Shown: one piece after another, positions 20,354 to 31,961 of the stretch
Layout of the letters: each line of letters begins with the position of its first letter
How positions within the stretch are numbered: the stretch's first letter is position 1
Origin: Nothophaeocryptopus gaeumannii
Lineage: Eukaryota; Ascomycota; Dothideomycetes; Mycosphaerellales; Mycosphaerellaceae
DNA length: 64,000 nucleotides
Assembly: GCA_031771865.1 (NCBI GenBank)
Contig: JASISA010000025.1
Coordinates: 3,162,001 to 3,226,000 of the forward strand
Direction: 5' to 3'
Made by a program: the position numbers and the translations under genes
Notes under the pieces: model-generated
Database searches by the model: none
The model's input: only the letters and a program-made list of their open reading frames with translations
Told to the model about the DNA's origin: nothing

Positions 20354-22069
20354 TTACAGCTTGTCCTCGATTTGGAAAGAGCTTTCATACTCCTTCCTCT
20401 TAGCATGGATAGCCAGTCCTTCGACCTCGGGATCGGGCTTCCTAAGAGACGCCCTGACGACAGCAGTAATGGAAGTCTGCTCCTTAAATAGCTCGTCCAT
20501 TTGTTCCAAGCTCCTTCCGTTCGTTTCCGGATAGAGGAAGAAGATGAGGAGTGGGATGCATGTGCCGAGAACCGCATAGACGATGTAATATTGGTAGCCT
20601 AGGCTATCGATTGCGACTGGAGTGACCATGAGTACGGTGAAGTTCCTATGACCAGTATTAGTGTCTCTAATTTTGATTAAGATAATGTCAGAGTAAAGCC
20701 AACGGTTCGTGGTCGAGAACGAGGTCATCGGCATACGCAGTCGCGAAGGCGCAATCTCGGTAACGTAGAGGTAGTTGCATCCTAGGAACCCGATTGGCAC
20801 AAAGAAATTGAAGGAGAACACGAAGAAAACCGAAGCGATCTGTGCCGACTTGTTGCTCTTTGGGAAGCTTCCTGCGGTCGCGAGAGCAGTCATGCACAGG
20901 GACATGCCAACGCCGCTGAACCTGAAGAGCTTGCGGCGACCGAAGCGATCGATCGTGAAGAATGCAACGAAGGAGGGAAGGAATTTCCAAGTAAGACAGG
21001 CACCGGACAGAATGCGGGCGGTTTCACTGTCGAATTGGAGGCCTTCTTCGAAGATGGTTGTCGAATACGAGGAGATGAGGTTAGTGCCGCACCACTGCTG
21101 GAAGAATTGCAGTACGAGGCAGAGCACGAATCGGTACAAGATCTTGTGCTCGCCCATCGTGAACAGATCCCGCTTTCGAGCCGCGTGCGATGCATCCTCA
21201 AGTGTGAGCTCAATGGCGAATAGCTCGTCAGAGACATCCTCAGGCGCCCGATCTCGAAGCTGCGCAAGATTCTTACGAGCCTGCTCCATCTGACCTTTGC
21301 CTGCCAGCCATCGTGGGCTTTCCGGGAAGAGATACATGGACGCCATCAGGATGGATGAAACGATGACCGGGACGACGAGCGGCATACGCCATGCCAATGA
21401 GCTGCCCTTGATCTGGTAGAGAGCCAGATTGATCCATGCCTGCAGCACGTACCCAACGCAGATGAACAGTCCGCCGATGACAACGTGTTGTCCGCGGTTC
21501 TTGGCTTTCGAGCATTCAGATTGCCACACCGGAACTGTTGTAGACAGAGCACCTACTCCGAGACCAAGTATGAATCGTCCGACTGTGAGCTGCGCGAGGT
21601 GAAAGCTGGTGCATTGGAGCACCTCACCAACCCAAGTAAAGGCACCCGCGAGAAGAATCGTTTTCCGTCGTCCGAGTGGGTCTCCGATCCAGGAACATGC
21701 CAATGACCCGAAAAGCGCCCCGAGAGTGCAAGTCGCGACGGTGACGCCCTTTCGCTCAATCAATGTTCATCCAGCTTTGCGCAGTGAGTGTATCTCCTCA
21801 CCTGTATTGTGCTGTTCGTCGCTTTCTGCTCGCCGGTCGTATGGAGCGTATCGATCTGCGGAAATGTCTCGACCCAAGTCTCGACACTGCCGTCTATTAG
21901 CCGATGACACTCAGGAACCGATCACCTTGGCAGTCAGATGTCTTCTCCCACGACACGTACCTCAGCAGACCTCCAATCCAGATTGATTGTAGCCAAACGA
22001 AATGAAGCTGGGCAGAACTACTAGCAGCGTCTGCAGCAACTCCAACTTGGAGCCCCTCAATTCCATCAT
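20354..22069 (-). pseudogene. MFS sugar transporter, broken by a one-base deletion in exon 1
   Basis: Exons: 22069-21961, 21886-21802 and 21748-20354. Introns are GTACGT...CGGCAG and GTGAGG...GCGAAAG. Homology is clear: FGYNQSGL, then GGLL, then SVETWVETFPQIDT, GDPLGRRKT, PESPRWL and PETNGRSLEQMDELF, as in hexose-type transporters with 12 membrane segments. FGYNQSGL and GGLL lie in different frames: at about 21970-21980 the DNA reads GGATTGGAGGT where one more G is expected. Exon 1 is 109 bases, and 110 would put all exons in phase, giving about 490-510 residues. A 54-bp in-frame insert (20699-20646) in exon 3 looks like an intron with a branch site and CATAG acceptor but a GC donor. If the base is really absent, the transporter is dead; a sequence error is the alternative. 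Confidence 0.8.
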
Positions 22070-23169
22070 GGTGGTGGAATTCCCACGCTAATCGCTCGCA
22101 CGTGGGCGTTAGAAGGTGCAGCCAAGAAACGCTCCAAGAAACAGTGCGACAAGACCAAAGGCTAAGCAAAAGGTTGGCAGTGGGTAAGCAGCATTGATAC
22201 CACCACACATTCGTCCTTCCGCCGTCTCGGAGCCATGGCGGAGACGACTACTTTCCATGCTAATGCCGTCGCAAATTGTGCGTGCTCATGCGGACCACCT
22301 TTTTTCTCCAGTCCTTTCACAGGGTGACTCTTATCTGTGACAGAGGAGCCCGCAATTCGGCCCGTGGGGACACTGATTGCTTCTCCAGTGGAGACAAAGT
22401 CGGGACCCAGTGCACGTACGCTGCACGCGAGGCTCTCGTGTCAGGGGCAGAAGACCTGATCAAGTACATTCCGTTTGTGCCAAGCTGGTAGAATGGCAAT
22501 GTTGTGGACTGGATATGTAAGGGCCGTCCCATGGCGTGTATGTAGTTCGCATCAGACGACAAAAGATATCTCGAATGCCGTTGCCCCGTCTCGGCGTAAG
22601 CGGCGTTAGACGGCAAGTAGAAACACACCCTCCGCCTCCAAATTCTTTTGCAGTTTGGCGCAGCCGCGCACGGCGGTTAGAGATTTCATGCTGAAGTGCT
22701 GAGACCATGGGATGATGGAGAAGTGGGCCACCTTTTGAACCGGTCACGGTTGACCACCTCGGCATCCGCGCAACGTCGATGGAAGCCGAACAGAATGCCG
22801 GAGGCACTGGTGTCATAACATTTTGTCGCGACAATCATGAATCCACCGACCCTCTTTTGAACACTTAGACTTCCGAGCCGTGATGAGCTGAGCTGTGCCT
22901 CACCGCATATTGTGTGCCGATGCCGCCTTTCGGTGTGATTGAATGATGTCGAGGGCCGATAGAGGAATCCAAGCTCACTAATGTAGACGTCGTGTTCGCT
23001 CATCATGGTCGCATTGGCGGATCCTCACAATAATTGGGGCTGGAGTTGTCTGACAACCGAATGCTCACTGGTACAATCGCTATCTCTACGCTGGTAGCCT
23101 TTTTCGCTGTGCCCGAACGCCTCGCTGTTGGTATACCGGTAGTGTACAGTCGCCCAACGATGAGGAAAC
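22070..23169. other. Intergenic, no gene supported
   Basis: About 1.1 kb with only short or non-ATG open frames on both strands (for example minus 22628-22317 and 23006-22686), none resembling a known protein. It contains the promoter of the transporter gene and the 3' region of LEO1. Confidence 0.4.
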
Positions 23170-24789
23170 TTACTCCTCCTCGTCGTCGTCCACGATGCGT
23201 CGTTTCTTGACCCTTTGCTGTGGCATGTCATCGTCCTCCTCGCCTTCCGCATCTTCCTCATCTCCCAGGGCACTCGGCTGCGGCCGATCACGCTTCGGCG
23301 TCCTCTCGCGCTGCTCTTCCACGATACCGTCGTCTGGGTCATCATCATCTTCAACCACTTCCTCTTCATCACTAGGAGCAACAAAGTCGTCTTCTTGGTC
23401 GTAGCTGTCTTCTCTGGTGAATCTTTTGCGGCCAAAGTCTTCGTCCTCACTGTACTCGCTGTTGCGTCGCCGCCTAGGCTTCGCGCGTGGCTTAGACGCT
23501 GCTGATCGTCCACGACCGCCGCCTTGCGTCTCGTCGTCTTCAAGCATGCCCACGTTGAGACCACCGGACCGGCCGTGTCCAAGACCAGCACGTCCAAGCA
23601 CACGCTCGTTGCGTAGACGCTCGCGATCTTGCGCATTTTCTCGCTTCTTTCGATCGCGCATAGCCTGGCGCTCCGCGTGCTCTGCAAGTCGTCTTTGCAA
23701 CTCTGGATCCTGATCTGTTGCTTCCAGTTGTCCAGTAGCTCCGCCAACCTTCGTCGCGTTCGCCGCTGATGCCAAGGCGGCCTGCAGCTTCTCGATGGCA
23801 TCATCTTGTGCATTGTCTGTCTGCTTTATAGAAAGTCCCGCCGTGATCTTGTGCGTGACGCGAAGTGCTTCTGCTGTCTCCACAGGCGCGACAAGGTACG
23901 TGTATGAGTCGCCTTTTGGAGTGTTCTTTTCTCCTTGTGATGCACCTTGCCTTCCACCTTTCGATGCGGCTGATATACTCGTTGGTGTTGGCTTGATCGG
24001 ATTCCGTTGAGGCGGTGCAAGAGCATTTCCATCAATCTCGTATTGTGTGCTCGGGTCGGAGGCGAGCTGCAACGTCAGGGAGCCGTCTGACCACCTGTTA
24101 ATGCGGGCATTTGATTGTAGTGTGGAAGGATCTGAGGGCGAATGCCGCCAGCGCACGGTCGTCATGGCAGTGTTGAAAGCAGAGAAAGTCGCAGAGGCGG
24201 CTTTGGAGTGGTGATCGGTCTTGGGCGGCTGGAAGGTTGTGACCTGCCATGCTTCTGGCTCGAGGGACATGAAGTCTGGCACCTTCATCAAGTACATCTG
24301 CAGTATGCATTAGTAGTGTTCCAGTAATTCAATATGACACTCCCATACCTCGCCGTCGCTAGGCTCCGGAACTGGCTGTCGCGCGACCTCCATGTCCTGC
24401 GATATGATCTCCCGTTCCTCGAACTGCTCCTGCTGCTGCTCCTCCTCGTGCGCGCGATCGGTTCTCCCCAAGTCGTCTCCAGAGTCGAGCTCTTCATCAT
24501 CCAGGTGTCGCTTGCTGGGGGAATGTCAGATTGTATGCCACTTTGCCAAGGCAGACCTAACCTACGATAGTTCGTCTGCCTCTCCGTCATCGTCGTCGCC
24601 AAACAGGTCATCACCGCCGTCGTCTCCATCTTCTGGCTCCTCGGCTGCAGGTTTTCTCCTTCGCGATGTCTGGACATCTTCGTCGTCCTCATCCGCGTCG
24701 CCGTTCACGCCATTGGTGCCCGCTTCGCCGCCCGGTGTTCGCTCTTCATCCTCCAAGCGCTCTTCTACCGGCGACTGTTCTGCGGACAT
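23170..24789 (-). CDS. LEO1: RNA polymerase II-associated protein Leo1 (PAF1 complex)
   Basis: Exons are 24789-24566, 24514-24349 and 24297-23170. Introns GTAGGT...CCCCAG and GTATGG...CTGCAG join in phase to give 505 residues. The N-terminal 75 residues are acidic (DDLFGDDDDGEADELS). The Leo1 core starts at the exon 2/3 join (VPEPSDGE then MYLMKVPDFMSLEPEAW) and continues with RWRHSPSDPSTLQSNARINR, WSDGSLTLQLASD and YTYLVAP. The C-terminal third is charged and ends in acidic repeats with RVKKRRIVDDDEEE. Leo1 is part of the PAF1 elongation complex, acting in the nucleus in transcription-coupled histone modification. Length and charge pattern are normal for fungi. Confidence 0.95.
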
Positions 24790-26642
24790 CGTCCTAATGC
24801 CCTTCCCAGCTCTTGCTCTCGTGTCCAAGCCCTCTTTTCAGGTCCAATATGTGGTGCAAGTCCGAGCTGGCGGTGGTAGAGCGTGTAGGGCGCGTAGAAC
24901 TAGATGTCAGGGAAGAAGTGCAACCGAGCGGAGCTCGTGATGGGATGGGGCCAACGACAATGTTCGATACGGGCTCCAGAATACAAACCAGAAGATGTCC
25001 GTCGCGACTGCCAGTTGCAGTAGGAATGGGCTTGCCGAGGGACGGGACGAGCCTAGGCGGATGCGGCGAGACCCTTGAAAGCTCGCTCCTGAGAAGGTTG
25101 TCCCTTTCTCATGCTCCAACTCGCGACACTCTGTCGTGAAACGGCTTATCTCCTTTTCCTTGACACACGCAACACCGGCCTCCACCGACGCTGACATCGA
25201 TTGCTCGGCAACCTACCAGCTGGACGTGAACATGTCGTCCTGGATGAACAATCTGTAAGTACGATAAGCTTTCCTTCATCAACTGTCGGTGAAAATTGGA
25301 CGAAGCTTGAGGGCGTGCCTGCATGGTGGGGAGCAAGGCCGACTCCATTCCGGCCTTCCGTTGGCTACTCTGTCCTTTTCAGTCAGCAGCCAGCTATCGC
25401 AACTGGAGGGCAGAGTACGGGGAAACATCGACGGAGTTTTGGCAGGGAGCTTCTTGGTGGAAGGTATCGTTTCATTCCTCATTTAAAGGCGGCATGGCGG
25501 CGAGCGGGCATCTGGACGAGCGGCGGCGACGGATCAGCAAGAAGCATCACCGGTTGGACGAATATGGAGGGACTGGGCTTTGGCACTGGAACGGCTCTCT
25601 CATATGGCGGCGAACGATGTACGGACATGCTATCGGGTGGGAAATTCTAGCTGTTAGGGAAAATGACCTAGGCCGTCATACTTTCCTCGAGCGGTGCTCA
25701 GAAAGCGTAGAGTATGTGCTTCACGAAACTGTCGACTTCCTCTGAGCCCTAGATGAGCAGTGTTGGAAGCACACGAGGATCTTCAAGGAGCAACCACGAA
25801 TCTGGCTTGGCGATCAATTTCAATCAACTTCGAAGCCACACAGAATCAAATGGACTCTTATGTGCAGCACATCGACATCGCTGCGATACGGTCAGCTCTA
25901 CGCCACGCCTCCGACGCTTCACAACGATTGAGATTCCCTCACAAATGATGTTGGACGACTGGCCGAAAGAACCTTGAGACATGGAAGCGACCTCCGTACC
26001 ATCAAATCATCAGAAGCTGGAATTAAGGCCAGGACGAAGATCATTGATGTCTCAGTTCTTTCCACCTACGATACACGACTGTAGAAGCATGGACTACGAC
26101 GCATCCACCGAGAAGCAGTGGCGAAGTTGAGGTGAAGGCGCCTCTCAGACATCTTGAGGCATCATCTGTTCCCTGGCACGAGAAAAGCCTGTGCAAGCGT
26201 GGAGTGAGCTGTGCCTTTGGAAAGCTGGCGACCAATTCGAAGCGTAGGCCAGAAAGCCACCCTACGAGGCTTCATCTGTCTCCGTCTAAGAGGAACGACT
26301 ATGGTGCCCCAGGCTTTGACTTGTCCCTAGACGAGCAGCACCCGCGACGGCCTCCGCCCCCTGGCCCTGGTCTTCGGGTGTTGGGCGAACACGTGCAGAT
26401 ACCGTTGACTACATGCGCGAGGATGACGACAGCCACCCTTTTCTCCTTGAAGCTGCAAGGCAGTGAACCTCACATTGCCTGATTCCTGCAGATGTCAACG
26501 GTCGCGCATGAGTGAATGAGCGTTGGAAACGCTGCCTACTGCGTCGATGGGTCATGAGGCCATTGTCACACAAGTGAGGTTTTCACAACCATATAAGCAC
26601 TGCCCCTCCGCTCAGTCACTCTCCACAAAACAATCGCCCATC
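24790..26642. other. Gene-poor stretch with one weak candidate gene
   Basis: A possible small spliced gene starts at the ATG at 25232 (MSSWMNNL) with donor GTAAGT at 25255. One of three neighbouring acceptors (25382, 25386, 25389) would lead into SQLSQLEGRVRGNIDGVLAG and a stop at 25484-25486, about 40 residues. A further donor GTATCG at 25473 could extend it, but I could not find a good next exon. The plus frame 25323-25745 is Trp/Arg-rich and lacks an ATG at its start. The remainder shows no coding signal, and 26500-26642 is the MOB2 promoter with an ATATAAG box near 26590. Confidence 0.25.
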
Positions 26643-27889
26643 ATGCAAATCCCACAGACTTCCGAAGGACATGCCAGGAGCCGTCAGCCTGCAAACTGGT
26701 TGGAACAGATCCCCAGGAGGTGCCGGCCCGCCAAGCCATCGCCGCCTTCTCCGCCGCCGCCTTCTATGCTGGAGAAAACGGAGAAAGGCTTTCGCTTCAA
26801 ATTTACTGACAACGCTTTTAGTCGCAACTTTGGCCGTCAGCCAACTCGCTCGAGCCCAACCAACAGCCACCAGCCACCTGCACGCACAAACACCTCGTCT
26901 CCATCAGCGTACAGCCCATCTTCCGCCAACCCACCGACCCTTCCGCCAGCTGCTGCCAATACCATGAGCGCCAACGAGCAGGCCCACCAGAGCAACAAGA
27001 CCAGCAACAAGAAGGTGCCACAGTTTTTCCGCGAAGACCAGGCTGCGTTCATCGTCAAAGGCAATTTCACTACTCTCGCAGCCAAGCCTGCCTACATCGA
27101 GGAGGGCGAGTGGATGGCCCACCAAGGTATGTCTCGACCGTCTCTTTGCGCGCGAAAACTTCAGCTGACTTATCATCGCAGTTGTTGAGCAGAACCGCCT
27201 GCTGAGTGGCATGATCATCATTTTCCAAACGGAGGATGCCACGAACGGCAAGTGTCTCTGCAACGAGAAGAGCTGTCCGGCCATGTCGGCTGGAGGGTGA
27301 GTTGTCGCTCCATTATGAAGTGTCAAACCGCTGCTAACGTCTACTACTCAGCACCACCTACACATGGATCGACACCAACCGTAACCCCATCAACCTCCCT
27401 GCGGCTACCTACATCAAGCACATTCAGACCTGGGTCGCTGGCAAGCTTACGAATGACGCCCTCTTCCCCACTAACACTTTCCCGCAAGCTCCACCGCTCC
27501 CACTTCCACAGAATGCTGCTGGCGATCCAAACAACTGGGTCGGCAAGACCTCTGGTTTCCCGAGCACCTTCGAGAGCGAGGTCAAGAACATGTACAAGCA
27601 GATGTTCCGCTGCTACGCTCACTTGTACTGGTCCCACTGGCTGCAGTGCTGCGAGCTCGGTATCACACAGAGCTTGAACACCTGCTTCATCCACTTCATC
27701 AACGTCGGTCGCATCTTCGGCTTGCTCAACGACCGCGACACGGAGCCCATGCAGCCACTCATCGACTTGTGGATCCGCCGTGGCGACCTTCCATCTGAGA
27801 ATGTGGCGAAGAGCAACGTTGTAAAGCCAGCACCAAGCGAGGCCGGTGCCAAGACCCCAGCCGCCGCTGCTCCAGGTTCGGCTGTTTAA
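26643..27889 (+). CDS. MOB2: MOB family kinase activator, Mob2-like
   Basis: Exons 26643-27126, 27182-27296 and 27352-27889 join in phase (introns GTATGT...TCGCAG and GTGAGT...CTCAG), giving 378 residues. The N-terminal 130 residues are Pro/Ser-rich. The Mob domain follows: QFFREDQAAFIVKGNFTTL, a zinc-ligand region CLCNEKSCPAMSAGG, TYTWIDTNRNPINLPAATYI and MYKQMFRCYAHLYWSHW, which carries the His ligands. It ends LNTCFIHFINVGRIFGLL. The 'NLPAATYI' variant and the long N-terminus point to Mob2, which activates the NDR kinase Cbk1/Orb6 in polarity and hyphal growth, rather than Mob1. The ATG at 26643 is chosen as the first in frame about 50 bases after an ATATAAG box; in-frame Met codons further in are possible starts. 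Confidence 0.92.
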
Positions 27890-28230
27890 TTGAACATCAA
27901 GCGGAGCAATTTACTGCATTGAAACTGAGGATGAAAGCATGAGAGGAAGGCGTACGGATTGCATTGGGACACTACAACGACAGAGAATTTTCAGGAGCTC
28001 TGCACACTACTGTAACGTAGCATTGGACGTAGGCGACGGCCTAGGCAGGTGCGCTGGTTGCGCCTGACCAAAACATCATGCATGAGAGAGGATCGAGAGA
28101 GAGAACGCGAGCATACTGCCTCTTCAAAGTAAAGCAGTGACTAAGAAACCACCGAATTGAACTTCAATCTGCTCAAACACACTCAGCCCCGTTCTCGTAA
28201 AAGCATCACTCGTTTAAACCAACCTCCAGA
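27890..28230. other. Intergenic between convergent genes
   Basis: 341 bases forming the 3' regions of MOB2 and the CorA-like gene. It contains a short GAGAGAGGATCGAGAGAGAG purine run. No gene. Confidence 0.4.
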
Positions 28231-30299
28231 TCAAACCGTTTTCCTTCCCCTCATCTTCCTCGTCCTGCCCATCACCGCCGTGCAAGTCCAAGCCACACTC
28301 CTCCACATCCCCTCCACCACCTTGAAAGTCTGCACATTCCCACTCATCACACCAAAAACAAACAAAGCCAACCAAGACAGCACAAATACGACCGCAAAAG
28401 ATATCCAGAACGTGCGAGCAGAGTATTGGATATTGTCCAAGGGAATGGAGAAATAGCCTGTCATGAAGGAAACGGGGAGGAAGAGGATTGTGCATTTTGT
28501 GAGGAGCAGGGTTATACGGGTGAGGCGGTCGACGTCGAGGGATTGTTTTAGGGAGAGGAGGCTAAAGGTCTAGGGGGAAGAGCATTAGCGTGTGTGGTTC
28601 GAGATCTGAGGTGGATAAGGCTGTGATGTACTGAAATATAGCTGTTAGGGATGTGCGGTGAGGGGTGGGTAGGTAGGAGAAAGAGGACGTACCATGGCAA
28701 CGAGAGCTTCTTTCTGCTTGATGTATTCTTCGACTTCGGAAAGAGCGTAGAGATCGATGAGGTCGCGGAGACGTTTGAATCGGACGCGGGCGGCAGAGGA
28801 GAGGGAGACTCCGAGCATGCTTTCTTTTTCGCGGACGACGATGACTCCATTTGGGCCGGGACGGATTGTGTTCAGAGAAGAAGCTTCGGATCCTACGACT
28901 TGGGAGTTTTGCAGAGAAGCCGAGGTGGCAGATTGAGGTTCCAGCAGACGATCAATCAGGCGATTGTAAGACTCGTAGTGGCGGCGAAGTACGCCAAGCT
29001 CTTTACCGATCTTGTCGAGGCGGTCGATGTGTTCGAGTTTGGGCTGTTCAAACATAGACTCGCGAATTCCGGAGAGCTCGATACCGAAGCGAGATTCTTT
29101 GCGTGTGACGAGCGTGTAGCTATTGTGCCAATTTTCGAAAAGGTAGTAGAACAGCAATCCTGGGGCATCGGAGTCGCGATGAGCGGTTTCTTCTGGTGTT
29201 GAGCCAAGGCGGGTGCGAATGGGGAGCAAAGTCAACGGGTTATGTTCCAAGAGCGGTGCTGAGGTGACGGTGCTGAGTGAGCGGAAGACGTTGATGAGAT
29301 TGCGGCGAGCTTCCATAAGGATACGGTGTTGCAAAGGAGTATAGAAACCATTGGCGTAGGGGAATGGATCTTCGTGGATGGAGATAACCGTCGAGTCCTC
29401 GCACAGCACAAGCCAGGTCCAAACGCGAGAGCAGTACGGCAGATATGAATGTTCCTTGTCGGCGTTGACGGCGAGCGCCGACTTGGTTCCATACAATGAG
29501 TTGTAGCCGATACAGACATAGTTGCGGCCAAAGTCTGCGGACGAGTAGTGCCAAGTTTCTGACGCTTTTCTGTACAGGTTCCCACGCGAGGCACTGTCCT
29601 TGCTACAGATAGATGACTTCTCGGAGAGCTCATCGTGATTTGCCTTCTCCGTGTCCAGGTCCGGAGCTTCGACAGTGACAAGCCGGCGACCCCAGGCAGA
29701 TCTCCTACGGACTTTTTTGGTCAAGGTTGAGTGCGAAGTCATGGAAGCTGGCTGCTTCGGGTCGGAGCACATGAGCGCCAGCAGTCGAGGAGAGAAGTCG
29801 TAGCGCCTAGCCAAGACATCCAACAAGGCACGCTGCTGGAACGGGTACCAGATGTTTATCCAGCGAGTACTCAGGCAGTCGGGCTTCTCAGTCTCGAGCA
29901 GAGTCTCAATGCTCTTGACCGGAAGATCGAACGCTGACCATGCTGTGTCGTCGCTGAAGTCCAATATGAAGTTTCTTGTGGTGCTCGCTTGCACAGCTTG
30001 CACAAGGCCATCCAAGCTCGATGGATTCTACAACGCGTTAGCACGTGAAGCATGAAGTGGCGTGTCTCACGGAGTATGGTGGCCACCTACGTCCATACAA
30101 CGGACAGAACTGTGCACATCTACGTCTCCAACAGATAGATAGTAGTCTTGGGCATCCGAATTGTCGCCTGTTCCGTTCCCGTCCGGATGTTCCATGTCAA
30201 GTCGCAAAAGCAATCCAGGTAAAAACTCACGCTGGAGGAGCAGCTGCGTCTATTTCTACCACCAGAACCCGGCTCTGGTGACCATTTGGAGGCCATCAT
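28231..30299 (-). CDS. CorA-like magnesium transporter family protein
   Basis: Four exons: 30299-30260, 30167-30091, 30027-28693 and 28569-28231. All joins are in phase, giving 596 residues. The first intron uses donor GTAGAA at 30259; a stronger-looking GTGAGT 43 bases later puts the next exon out of frame. The long N-terminal part is soluble, with a helical stretch before the membrane (LEHIDRLDKIGKELGVLRRH, RLRDLIDLYALSEVEEYIKQ). The last exon has two membrane segments: CTILFLPVSFMTGYFSIPLD, where the pore loop lies, and TFWISFAVVFVLSWLALFVF. This is the architecture of fungal CorA-like proteins. The canonical GMN is not visible and MTGYFS occupies its usual neighbourhood, as in divergent fungal members, so ion specificity is open. 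Confidence 0.85.
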
Positions 30300-30619
30300 G
30301 ATGTCCGCCAGCTGTGACCAGATGTACTGTCAAGAATAAAGGCAAGAGAGCATCATGCAGCCATGTGGTGAGAAATGGTTAAGACACGCGCATCACATGC
30401 GGGTGGCTTGCTGTACCTGCGTACCTGAAGAACGCTTGCCGAAGTTTTGCCGCTCCGTGGGTGAGTGTGAGACCAGAGCGCACCTGCATCCGAAGCTGGA
30501 GTCACAACTTCGAGCGTGAGTAACATCAAGCTGTTCTTTGTCTTCAAGACGCCTCGGCTCCCCTGGGATCGAGATTCCCACCCTACGTCTGGTATGAAGA
30601 AAAGTGCCAGATAAGGAAA
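30300..30619. promoter_or_regulatory. Divergent promoter region
   Basis: 320 bases between the CorA-like gene (minus) and the GNAT gene (plus). No named motif seen. Confidence 0.4.
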
Positions 30620-31516
30620 ATGAGACCAACTTACTCGATCGTGAACTTACCAAACCTGCTACCGGAGGAATATAGCGTGTACAACGCTGCCGCAGCATGC
30701 CTTGCCGAGAGATTTCGACAGCTGCGGTTATTCGCTTTGAGAAAAAGTCCTGAGGCGTTCGCCTCTTCACATGAAGAAGAAGCGGCGCAGGGGCTGGACC
30801 ACACAATGGAGCGGCTCAGTGTGCCTCATGCGGATCACTTCATCGCTGTGAAGCCAGCAGTTCCTGCCTGGACCGAACAGACACGCGAAGCTTTCTTGTT
30901 GAAGTGAGAGCATGATCGTGTAGTAATGAGTTCATTTTGATGCTATCTAAGAGGTGGCAGAACTGAGGTTCTTAAGTACCACTGGTTGTTTGCTTCGTAA
31001 CGCTATCAAAGACAGTGATGAGACACTCTCTTTCAACATTTCTTGAATCAGTTGTTTGCTGCCAACTGGGTGGGCGTAATGGTTCTCATCGGACCTCTGG
31101 CTGGATCCGGCTCAAATGCGGCAAGCGTGACACGAGATTCTCCAGCAGTTGACAACAGCTTGAGCGCGGCCGATAGCGACAGAAAGACGTCATCCAAGGA
31201 GCCGCTACATTTTGACCTAAATGGGACGTTCGTAGACCCAAGCTATCGTGGCCAAGGACTGGGGCTGGCGCTCATAGATGCGGTGACCAAAAAGGGTGTC
31301 GCCGCTGCAGAAAAGATTGGGACCAGCGCGCGCTTTACCACACTAATTGACTCGGAGAACAAGGCTGCATTGCGAATGTTTAAGAAGATCGGGTTTCGAG
31401 AAGTCGGGGAGGAGCCCTACGTCCAACGGCCACGCTTGCGCGAGGGAGAGATGAGGTCGGAGGAGCGTGTTGCCATTCAAATGGAGATCCTGATGCCAGC
31501 GAGGAGCTCGGTATAG
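30620..31516 (+). CDS. GNAT-family N-acetyltransferase
   Basis: The 5' part (ATG at 30620) encodes FRQLRLFALRKSPEAFASSH, a typical opening of fungal GNAT proteins. The 3' part encodes WVGVMVLIGPL, the acetyl-CoA loop in GTFVDPSYRGQGLGLALIDA (RGQGLG), and ALRMFKKIGFREVGEEPY. The two parts do not join directly with canonical sites. A phase-correct solution needs a 16-base microexon: 30620-30903, 30952-30967 and 31052-31516 (donors GTGAGA and GTTCTT, acceptors CTAAG and AATCAG), giving 254 residues. The second donor is weak, so a frameshift is an alternative. Substrate unknown; likely a cytosolic small-molecule or protein acetyltransferase. Confidence 0.75.
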
Positions 31517-31961
31517 CCCGTGATATGGATCGCTGACAGCATTATGAAGATCATGGCCGCCGTGGGGCTCCCGCGTAGTATTCTGCAAGGCAACAAGAAT
31601 ACATTTTTGTCCACTGGCTTCGCGCCTACCAGAAGCACCAGGCGATGACGATGTCGTGATTCATGTCGTGACTGTGATGAGAACCACATTATCTAGCAAG
31701 TAGCAGCTTAAACTGGATAATCTCGATGCATTCTATGTGGTAGAGGAGAAAAGTATATGCTTTCCAGTCATCACTTCTCTTCGAGGTCACCGCCCGCACG
31801 TGACATAGGCAGCTCTTGGCGCTCCCACTACAAATGTCTCCGCCCGCCGCCACACCCTGCGCTTTTCTCTCTCATCGACAACAACAAGCTAATTGACTAA
31901 ACCGAACTACGCAAAGCCGCACCATTAACCACTTTAAGAGCGTTATTGGAAGACCACCATC
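31517..31961. promoter_or_regulatory. Upstream region of the ribosomal protein gene
   Basis: 445 bases. The last 100, before the ATG at 31962, are pyrimidine- and CAA-rich (CGCTTTTCTCTCTCATCGAC), as is common for fungal ribosomal protein leaders. No other gene seen. Confidence 0.4.
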
